DNA of 64,000 nucleotides from Acanthosepion esculentum (Eukaryota; Mollusca; Cephalopoda; Sepiida; Sepiidae). The notes beneath the pieces were generated by a model. That model had not been told where the DNA came from, ran no database searches, and worked only from the letters and a program-made list of their open reading frames with translations. Location: the NCBI GenBank assembly GCA_964036315.1, contig OZ038485.1, forward strand, positions 81,151,863 through 81,215,862, read 5' to 3'. The translations under genes and the position numbers were made by a program. Shown piece by piece: positions 55,435 through 64,000 of the stretch (its first letter is position 1; every line of letters begins with the position of its first letter).

Positions 55435-56345
55435 GTTCTTCTATGCGCCGTGTCCCTTCATGCCATGGGTGTTCCTTAATTTCTCGTCTTTTGTAACCCT
55501 TAATAAAGTTTATCGTTTTGCAATTTCTCTTAATACCTGTTCTTCCAATTTACACAAATTCATAAGGCAGGTTGCATTCCTCTGTCCCTCTTGCTTTCAA
55601 TATGACCTGTGAGTGTCAGATTTCCCAAACTCTCTCCTCATTATGTGCCTTAAAAACTGTTTCTTTCTGGTGCTAATTATAAGTGCCGTTTTTGCTTCCA
55701 TTTTCTCTAAAACGTAGTCGTTGCTCACATGTTCAGTCAATGATATTTCCAGTATCCTTCTGTAGAATGACATTTCCGTCTTATCTGTGAAAAGATTGTC
55801 CAATAATTACTGCCATATAGTTGAAATGATATTACATAACAGATCAGTAGAGTTTTCTTTGTTTCTAATGAAATTTTTTCTTACTTAACACTTTGCTTAG
55901 CTTTTGAAAGACATCTTTCTCTATCCAAATGCCCCTTCGGGTTTTCAGTGTCGCACTTTCCTTCCTCTGTTAAAACACTTCCCAAATATTTCAGTTTTTG
56001 TAATTGTTTGATTTTGGTATCTCTGATTTCAAATTTGCATTTGGGGCTCATCCTTTTGTTAACAACCACGCATTCTAGCTTTTTGCAATTTATGTTTAGT
56101 CCCTTCTTCTCGCTTTCCTTCACTACCTTCTATAGGAGTTTTCGTAGTTTTCTTTTCTTGTTTGCTATCTGAGTTATCTGCATACCTTAAGGTTGTGACT
56201 ACCAATAATGAATCCTTGTAGGACATCTAATTCTCCCAGAATCGCTTCGCTGTATAGGTTGAATAAGTCTGCTGAAAAACACACCCTTGTCTTACACTCC
56301 CTTGATATTTTTCTATCCGTATGCAGGCTGTTTTCTACCAGTATA
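55435..56345 (-). pseudogene. LINE-B RT, palm end to C-terminus, with mutated YADD
   Basis: Minus strand in order: RQGCVF then TYSTY ('RQGCVLSPxLFNLY'), LVVTTLRYADNSD, where the catalytic YADD has become YADN, then ESEKKGLNINCKKLECVVVN, IRDTKIKQLQKLKYLGSVLT, EEGKCDTE, and after a deletion MSFYRRILEISLTEHVSNDY, VLEKMEAKTALIISTRKKQF and LRHIMRREFGKSDTH. This is the only LINE-B copy here that reaches the active site. Loss of the second Asp, a 100-bp deletion and frameshifts make it inactive. Confidence 0.85.
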
Positions 56346-56499
56346 GGTTCTTGATTATTCTAATATCCTTCTCAAATATGTAATAATTGCTAAGCAGTTC
56401 CAATAGAATTAGAATTTGTGGGGAAAAGTGAATTTCAATCAAGTGATCTTGAATAATTACCTCTGTGTCATGTTGAAGATCAATGACTGTTAACTCACT

Positions 56500-56905
56500 C
56501 CTAGCGGCAATTCCGGGTCCGTAGGCTCGGGCAAAAATTCCCCATAGACGCCGCATACACGAGGTCGGGTTTGTCTATCTCCCCAAATGAGACTCTGGGT
56601 TCCTCTCTGCAGGTAGAGAGTTCTACAAGTCACTCGTGAGCCTGGCTCCAACAGACTGATATATACTAACCTCCCCACAAGGCACAAGGCCGATTTTTAT
56701 GTGGGGCGAATCCGATCTCTTAGACTCGGGCAAAAATTGCACGTAGACCCTGCATACACGGGGTAGGGTTTGTCTACCTCCCCAAACGGGACTCTGCTCG
56801 TAGGCATAGCCTAGACTGGTTTCCTATCTGCAGGCAGAGAGTTCCACAAGTCAGTCTCGAGCCTGGCAGCGAACTGTCTGACTCTAACGGACTTTTCTGA
56901 CTACC
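56500..56905 (+). repeat. GC-rich repeat, two tandem units (~190 bp)
   Basis: CGTAGGCTCGGGCAAAAATT (56519) and TTAGACTCGGGCAAAAATTG (56720) head two units. Both contain CGCATACACGAGGTCGGGTT/TGCATACACGGGGTAGGGTT, CTACCTCCCCAAA and GCAGGYAGAGAGTTC. The unit joint contains CACAAGGCCGATTTTTATG, as in 12844-12995. Confidence 0.85.
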
Positions 56906-57309
56906 TTTGAGTTCATTATTTAAGGCGTCTTGCCTAGTTCCTTTCTGTTACCGGAGATGTCTTATTTAATCCACAACAATGACAAATTTAAGCTTTATTG
57001 AGAATTGAATTCAAAGGGCAAGACTGAATTCCTATGAATTAACACATTCTTCTTTTTGCTTTCCCTCGTTATGATATTTGCTTCAATATAGAAGATGTTT
57101 GACATCAAAACGAGTATCACTGCTTAACTTTGGGGTGTTGACATTTCTGAGAAGAATGGAGGCCGTCCTAACATTGCTGAAGTTTATGAGGAAGGCCAAA
57201 CGTAAATGGGTTAAGAGCCTCCGTTTTATCCGGAAGTGTGTCAATTGACTTGTTCGGTGGTAATTCCCCATGAAGCAGTTGCAACAGCTTTGAGTTTATT
57301 TCTTATTGC
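56906..57309. other. Unannotated spacer
   Basis: Nothing recognised. Confidence 0.3.
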
Positions 57310-57660
57310 ATAGAACACACTGTTTCGATTGCATCATTCTTTGAATTAAGTATGTTTAGTCTTGATTGCATCATTTTTTGAAATAAGAATTTATCGCTTC
57401 GACAGTAGTTAGTCTTTAGATTAAAAAATAACCTCGCTTCGATAGCACCATTCTTAGGATAATGATGCTTCTCTTCAGCTGCATTCATCTTTTAAATTAA
57501 GAACGCCTCGCTTTAACGACTCCATTCATAGGAATGAGGCATACCCCAATTGCATACATTTTCTTTTTAATTAATTTCCCTATCTTCGGCTGAATTTATT
57601 GTTTCGATAAAAATGCCTTGCTACGATTAAATTAATTTGTGAAATAATAATGTCTGATTT
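57310..57660. repeat. Degenerate tandem repeat, ~40-bp unit
   Basis: Loosely repeated blocks of the form GATTGCATCATTCTTTGAAT...AAG then CGCTTCGA. About eight units with 60-75% similarity by eye. Confidence 0.5.
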
Positions 57661-58080
57661 AACCAATTACATTGTATAATAGTTTCTGCAATTCCCTGCT
57701 ATTTCATTTTTATTTTTACATTTAATAGATATCAAATATTCAGCCAAATAATAAATTCAGCATGAAACAATCCTGAACTTTGTATCTAGGCTGGAAATAT
57801 TTGGTGAAACAAGGTAATTTTTGGGACGTCAACGAATACTCGTTTGACACTTTTGTAATGTCAACGAATACACGTTGTCACTTCGTAATGCTTGTTGTAG
57901 TAGAGACTTCATAATCGCAGTTACCACTATAGTAATGTCGTTGAACAATACTGGTGTCAGACGCCTTCGAATATCACTCGCACTAATAGTACTTGCTCGA
58001 TAATACACGCTCAAATAGTAATCCGTATAGTGATCCGAACAGAGAAATAGTATAGTGAATAGAGTAGTGTAAAGAATAGT

Positions 58081-61080
58081 GATCCGAATAGTAATAGAGG
58101 ATAGAGTAGAAATAGCGATCCGAATAGTAATAGAGAATAGAGTAGAAATAGCGATCCGAATAGTAATAGAGGATAGAGTAGAAATAGCGAACCGAATAAT
58201 AATAGAGGATAGAGTAGAAATAGCGATCCGAATAGTAATAGAGGATAGAGTAGAAATAGCGATCCGAATAGTAATAGAGGATAGAGTATAAATAGCGAAC
58301 CGAATAATAATAGAGGATAGAGTAGAAATAGCGATCCGAATAGTAATAGAGGATAGAGTAGAAATAGCGATCCGAATAGTAATAGAGGATAGAGTAGAAA
58401 TAGCGATCCGAATAGTAATATAGAATAGAGTAGAAATAGCGATCCGAATAGTAATAGAGGATAGAGTAGAAATAGCGATCCGAATAGTAATAGAGGATAG
58501 AGTAGAAATAGCGATCCGAATAGTAATAGAGAATAGAGTAGAAATAGCGATCCGAATAGTAATAGAGGATAGAGTATAAATAGCGAACCGAATAATAATA
58601 GAGGATAGAGTAGAAATAGCGATCCGAATAGTAATAGAGGATAGAATAGAAATAGCGATCCGAATAGTAATAGAGGATAGAGTATAAATAGCGAATCGAA
58701 TAATAATAGAGGATAGAGTAGAAATAGCGATCCGAATAGTAATAGAGAATAGAGTAGAAATAGCGATCCGAATAGTAATAGAGGATAGAGTATAAATAGC
58801 GAACCGAATAATAATAGAGGATAGAGTAGAAATAGCGATCCGAATAGTAATAGAGGATAGAGTAGAAATAGAGATCCGAATAGTAATAGAGGATAGAGTA
58901 TAAATAGCGAACCGAATAATAATAGAGGATAGAGTAGAAATAGCGATCCGAATAGTAATAGAGGATAGAGTAGAAATAGCGATCCGAATAGTAATAGAGG
59001 ATAGAGTAGAAATAGCGATCCGAATAGTAATATAGAATAGAGTAGAAATAGCGATCCGAATAGTAATAGAGGATAGAGTAGAAATAGCGATCCGAATAGT
59101 AATAGAGGATAGAGTAGAAATAGCGATCCGAATAGTAATAGAGAATAGAGTAGAAATAGCGATCCGAATAGTAATAGAGGATAGAGTATAAATAGCGAAC
59201 CGAATAATAATAGAGGATAGAGTAGAAATAGCGATCCGAATAGTAATAGAGGATAGAGTAGAAATAGCGATCCGAATAGTAATAGAGGATAGAGTAGAAA
59301 TAGCGATCCGAATAGTAATATAGAATAGAGTAGAAATAGCGATCCGAATAGTAATAGAGGATAGAGTAGAAATAGCGATCCGAATAGTAATAGAGGATAG
59401 AGTAGAAATAGCGATCCGAATAGTAATAGAGAATAGAGTAGAAATAGCGATCCGAATAGTAATAGAGGATAGAGTATAAATAGCGAACCGAATAATAATA
59501 GAGGATAGAGTAGAAATAGCGATCCGAATAGTAATAGAGGATAGAGTAGAAATAGCGATCCGAATAGTAATAGAGGATAGAGTAGAAATAGCGATCCGAA
59601 TAGTAATAGAGGATAGAGTAGAAATAGCGATCCGAATAGTAATAGAGGATAGAGTATAAATAGCGAACCGAATAATAATAGAGGATAGAGTAGAAATAGC
59701 GATCCGAATAGTAATAGAGGATAGAGTAGAAATAGCGATCCGAATAGTAATATAGAATAGAGTAGAAATAGCGATCCGAATAGTAATAGAGGATAGAGTA
59801 GAAATAGCGATCCGAATAGTAATAGAGGATAGAGTAGAAATAGCGATCCGAATAGTAATAGAGAATAGAGTAGAAATAGCGATCCGAATAGTAATAGAGG
59901 ATAGAGTATAAATAGCGATCCGAATAGTAATAGAGGATAGAATAGAAATAGCGATCCGAATAGTAATAGAGGATAGAGTATAAATAGCGAACCGAATAAT
60001 AATAGAGGATAGAGTAGAAATAGCGATCCGAATAGTAATAGAGAATAGAGTAGAAATAGCGATCCGAATAGTAATAGAGGATAGAGTATAAATAGCGAAC
60101 CGAATAATAATAGAGGATAGAGTAGAAATAGCGATCCGAATAGTAATAGAGGATAGAGTAGAAATAGAGATCCGAATAGTAATAGAGGATAGAGTATAAA
60201 TAGCGAACCGAATAATAATAGAGGATAGAGTAGAAATAGCGATCCGAATAGTAATAGAGGATAGAGTAGAAATAGCGATCCGAATAGTAATAGAGGATAG
60301 AGTAGAAATAGCGATCCGAATAGTAATATAGAATAGAGTAGAAATAGCGATCCGAATAGTAATAGAGGATAGAGTAGAAATAGCGATCCGAATAGTAATA
60401 GAGGATAGAGTAGAAATAGCGATCCGAATAGTAATAGAGAATAGAGTAGAAATAGCGATCCGAATAGTAATAGAGGATAGAGTATAAATAGCGAACCGAA
60501 TAATAATAGAGGATAGAGTAGAAATAGCGATCCGAATAGTAATAGAGGATAGAGTAGAAATAGCGATCCGAATAGTAATAGAGGATAGAGTAGAAATAGC
60601 GATCCGAATAGTAATATAGAATAGAGTAGAAATAGCGATCCGAATAGTAATAGAGGATAGAGTAGAAATAGCGATCCGAATAGTAATAGAGGATAGAGTA
60701 GAAATAGCGATCCGAATAGTAATAGAGAATAGAGTAGAAATAGCGATCCGAATAGTAATAGAGGATAGAGTATAAATAGCGAACCGAATAATAATAGAGG
60801 ATAGAGTAGAAATAGCGATCCGAATAGTAATAGAGGATAGAGTAGAAATAGCGATCCGAATAGTAATAGAGGATAGAGTAGAAATAGCGATCCGAATAGT
60901 AATAGAGGATAGAGTAGAAATAGCGATCCGAATAGTAATAGAGGATAGAGTATAAATAGCGAACCGAATAATAATAGAGGATAGAGTAGAAATAGCGATC
61001 CGAATAGTAATAGAGGATAGAGTAGAAATAGCGATCCGAATAGTAATAGAGGATAGAGTAGAAATAGCGATCCGAATAGT
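58081..61080. repeat. 36-bp minisatellite, 83 gap-free units
   Basis: The unit GATCCGAATAGTAATAGAGG then ATAGAGTAGAAATAGC occurs from 58081 to 61068 in perfect 36-bp register (83 units), plus 12 bp of an 84th. Variants fall in a higher-order pattern: units with TATAGAATAG recur at 288, 432, 576 and 612 bp (multiples of 36), and the commonest block is eight units (288 bp). Because 36 is divisible by three and the unit has no stop in one minus frame, a 1033-codon frame of Leu/Phe/Tyr/Ser/Gly/Pro (61112 to 58011) results. I regard that frame as an artefact. A diverged half-unit lies at 58032-58080. Confidence 0.98.
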
Positions 61081-61367
61081 GGCAGATTAGAACAGAAATC
61101 GTTAGTCGTCAACTACTTCCTACATACATGCGTTTCTTCTATGGCCACGTGGTCTACTTAATTCAATAATGGAATCGCCTGTGTTTGATCACTGGCGATC
61201 TAGGTTCAAGCTCAAGTATCGGAAGCGACACTTTATTTCTACATAACATTATTACCAACAAATCAGACAAATTTCATATTTCAGGCCTTTGACTTCTTCG
61301 TTTGGATGAAAGAAGTTATTATAATCCAGTCATCTTGGAAATAAGCGCCATCTATCCTATCCACTTT
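61081..61367. other. Spacer with weak tRNA-like sequence
   Basis: ATGGCCACGTGGTCTACTTA and CGATCTAGGTTCAAGCTC (61140-61215) resemble A and B boxes of a SINE head. Unsupported by a second copy here. Confidence 0.3.
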
Positions 61368-61525
61368 TTCTGTCCAAGCTGTTAGCTATAATCAATGGTA
61401 GCATCCTATTGGTTCGCGAGAACCGAGTCTTAAAATTATAAAATCTTAGCGAATTTGTTGTTAGATTATCCGAAAATAATGTTATATATTAACAGCCGAT
61501 GGTCTAGGTAAAATGTTAGTTATGC
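61368..61525 (+). repeat. Direct repeat B, source copy
   Basis: CTGTTAGCTATAATCAATGG through AAAATGTTAGTTATGCTA. About 95% identical to 61990-62147. Confidence 0.9.
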
Positions 61526-61664
61526 TACGCTCGTGCGCGCCTAGTGAAACTCTAATAGACACACGCCCCCCTAAGCAATAACTCTCATTGTATAAATCAT
61601 CAAATTAATGAATTAGTTTTTATTGTGAACCCTGATTCTTGAAATATGGAAGAAGCAGTAGTAC

Positions 61665-62220
61665 ACTGGAACGTTTGCTTTGGTTTGTTTGTTTTACTGC
61701 ATATCAACCTCAATGGATTATTTAAAGCCAACAAAAGTTTTATTACTAGTAATAATTTTTTTAATGTATCGCTGGTAATATTTTTTTTCAAAAATGTATT
61801 GCTGGAGATAAATTTTTTTACAAAGTATTTCTGGTATTAAAAACTATTTTACACTTTTATAGTGTTTTGACCTCAATTTGGGGGTTAACTATTTGCCCAT
61901 AACTGGAACCATAACAGGTGCTACCATCCCGGGTCAGGGTGGACCTGGGAACACCAGTAATTGGGTTTGTTTGTTTTACTGCATATCAAGCTGTCCAATC
62001 TGTTAGCTATAATCAATGGTAGCATCCTACCGGTTTGCGAGAACCGAGTCTTAAAATTATAAAATCTTAGCGAATTTGTTGTTAGATTATCCGAAAATAA
62101 TATTATATATTAATAGCCGATGGTCTAGGTAAAATGTTAGTTATGCTAATTATTAATTCCACGCTCCTCAAAATCTCTTGAGCAGATGCCTTGCTGTTAG
62201 ATGTAGTTTATCGTCTTACC
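61665..62220 (-). repeat. SINE-5, copy 4, interrupted
   Basis: Tail GCATATCAACCTCAATGG, TTATTACTAGTAATAAT and TGTATTGCTGG units and GGTGCTACCATCCCGGGTCA run to AACACCAGTAATT at 61962. The element resumes at about 62150 with CCACGCTCCTCAAAATCTC and ends at ATCGTCTTACCCAGGAC. The intervening 61963-62149 is foreign (see direct repeat B). Confidence 0.85.
61963..62149 (+). repeat. Patchwork insertion made of two local segments
   Basis: 61963-61988 copies the SINE-5 tail at 61681-61707 (TTTGTTTGTTTTACTGCATA). 61989-62147 copies direct repeat B from 61368-61525. The order of the two pieces is reversed compared with their sources. Confidence 0.8.
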
Positions 62221-62234
62221 CAGGACAAGACTGG

Positions 62235-62570
62235 AAAGAAGTTGAAGAGATGTTAGTAGACTTTGTAAACTATTTCACCGTGAGATCTCTCTTAATGATT
62301 TCCGTGATTACGTTGAATACGTAACGAGAATTTATCATAAAGACATTGTACCCAAAAACTGTCCAAAGAGCTAAAAATATAATTGATTCTGACAAAAGAA
62401 ATCGTCTTGAAGTTAAAAATGTGGCAAATCTTGTAGTTATAACTTTGATAGGTCTTCCAATGGATCTTTTGGACTGCAGCGATTCAGTTCAAATGTGACT
62501 AAGAAAACATTACACAGCTGATGACACTAGAGTAAAAAAGCATCATACTTCTGAACAGAAATATCAACCT
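62235..62570 (+). pseudogene. hAT-like transposase C-terminal fragment, probable
   Basis: Frame pieces RAKNIIDSDKRNRLEVKNVA, NLVVITLIGLPMDLLDCSDS and LRKHYTADDTRVKKH resemble the end of hAT-derived proteins (the ZNF862/KIAA1586-like group), where a 'RNRLxVxxVxxLxxIxLNGPxLxxFxxxPxVxxWLxxxHRxAxD' run follows the dimerisation region. There are stops between the pieces. The family call is from memory and moderate. Confidence 0.45.
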
Positions 62571-62904
62571 AGAAATATCTTAATGAATAAATGTTTCCTA
62601 TTAAATTATCAAAATGGTTTAATTCTTTTGATACTGTAAAGGGATTTTTCTATTCGCAGATTGACAAGAAAACTAGCAGAATAGGTTTCTAAAGATTACT
62701 TGCATTTATAGAACCGGTTCCTGAAAATTTGAGATGCCACTATTGGCGATAATATAGATCAGAAACATCAAAAGTTAATTCAACCACCAATGAACTTCAA
62801 CTTTACTAACTTTATTTAAATTTTTCTATATTTACGGAGGAAAGTGATCACTACTGGAAATAACTCTTTGTTTCACACGTAAGAGGAATTTTTATTCGAC
62901 TGAT

Positions 62905-63010
62905 TCATTTGTTTTCTACGGCTTATCAACCCTTTGCAGGTTATTTAATGACTGAAAACATTTTAAAATTGTAAGGAATGTTTTTGGAGATAATAATGAT
63001 TTTGTGATGC
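62905..63010 (-). repeat. Shared SINE tail fragment
   Basis: TCTACGGCTTATCAACCCTT then GCAGGTTATTTAATGACTG, as in the tails of SINE-1 and SINE-5. Confidence 0.5.
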
Positions 63011-64000
63011 AAGCAATGCGATCCTTAACCCAGGCCTATACAACGCGTGTAGCTCTTCATAGATTGGGAGCCAACAATTAATACGCGAAAATTTATTGCT
63101 GGAATTGAATTAAGAAATTAAGTTTTTTAAAGAAATTTTTACTTTTATTTATCTTTAGAAAAGCTTACTTCAAGATACTAAAAAGTAATTAATGTTTATT
63201 TGAATTTGCAATATTCTATCTTTAAACAAACTTTTTCGGCGCGAAACTCATACATGTCATTAAGAATTTTATCACATAAAAAGTTTAAAATTTTTCTCTA
63301 ATTGTTCTTCAGCAATGAGGATATTATGCATAAAATTATTTTTTAAGAATAATGTATACTTTTCTTTAACAGAACAAACAGGTATTTTACAGTATGTTGA
63401 ATTTTTCTGTTATTCGTAAATAAATAGAAGACATTAAAAACAAAGGTAAATTAATGAAAAAAGAATTTATCACAAAGCTAATGTGAAAAATTAAATTCAA
63501 TAAATTTAATATTTTGCAACTATTAAAAATATATCACAAATGTCAAGAAGACATTATTCAATTGTCTTGTCAATATCGTCTTTGTCTTTTTTACGTTTTT
63601 TTGGATTATTTTAAACTGCGAAATGTCATTATGAAGAATTATGCCACAGAAAGCTAATTTAATTTTTTATGCTATTATTCTTCATAATAACGAATATCTT
63701 GATTATAAAATTCATTTCTTAAGAAATAATTTGTGTTTTCGTTAACACTTAATGATCTGAAGTATATTGATAACATGCTTGTAAGAAAAAAACTTTATTC
63801 ATTAATATGTCGAAAGTAACTGATGTAGCAGTTTACCAAAACCTTTTGAGCAATATCGGATTTAGATGATAAACATCTGTTATATCTTTCTAATTCTGTA
63901 AAAATGGCAAAAGAAATGGGTGGAAATCAAGGAAAAGTAATTAAATTAACAAGTGATACTAGTTGGAACATACGCGCAATAATGGCTTAATTGATGTTTG
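63011..64000. other. AT-rich unannotated end of window
   Basis: Very AT-rich. No gene or shared repeat recognised. Confidence 0.35.

Noticed and set aside
58011..61112. A 1033-codon minus-strand open frame
   Set aside because: It is the translation of a 36-bp tandem repeat whose unit is divisible by three and lacks a stop in that frame. Six residue types dominate, both strands are largely open, and the flanking parts match nothing.

Overview
The window reads as non-coding, repeat-saturated DNA from a large AT-rich animal genome. I infer a mollusc, most likely a cephalopod such as an octopus: the retrotransposon peptides resemble ones I remember from octopus gene sets, and long (TA)n, (CA)n and (TAGA)n tracts, tRNA-derived SINEs and Tc1/mariner relics are dense. 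That assignment rests on memory, not on a search. I found no intact host gene, no functional tRNA or rRNA gene, no CRISPR array and nothing prokaryotic. Every peptide I could recognise is a broken piece of a mobile element.

Layout. 1-9.2 kb: an inverted duplication around a LINE-A reverse transcriptase (RT) fragment, large TA/CA microsatellites, minus-strand LINE-A fragments, a cluster of three related tRNA-type SINEs, a mariner C-terminus and two solo LTRs. 9.4-14.1 kb: a chimeric 5S-tRNA SINE, TA-flanked SINE-2 copies, a perfect 65-bp-arm palindrome, a third solo LTR lodged in a tRNA-like sequence, and a LINE-C tail. 14.3-20.8 kb: a composite R + LINE-A repeat, LINE-B fragments, and a LINE-B RT interrupted by a Tc1 element and internally amplified into 12 tandem 107-bp units. 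21-33 kb: Tc1/mariner pieces, a second 5S-tRNA SINE, an inverted pair of minisatellites, a Penelope-like GIY-YIG tail and more LINE-B tails. 32.8-48 kb: a two-unit tandem duplication, SINE-4 and SINE-5 copies, a pogo/Tigger-like MITE, a LINE-D tail, a fourth solo LTR, and mariner and Penelope pieces. 48-57 kb: a different solo LTR, a tetranucleotide tract, LINE-B copies (one keeping a mutated YADD box) and a tandem GC-rich repeat. 58.1-61.1 kb: 83 gap-free units of a 36-bp minisatellite. 61.1-64 kb: a SINE-5 copy carrying a patchwork insertion, a hAT-like tail and AT-rich DNA.

The families are nested: solo LTRs sit in LINE-A, next to SINE-4 and in a tRNA-like SINE, and Tc1 sits in LINE-B. Target-site duplications (5 bp for LTRs, TA for Tc1/mariner) are still readable, so the insertion order can be reconstructed. 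LINE-A to -D, SINE-1 to -5 and R are my own labels for families defined inside this window.
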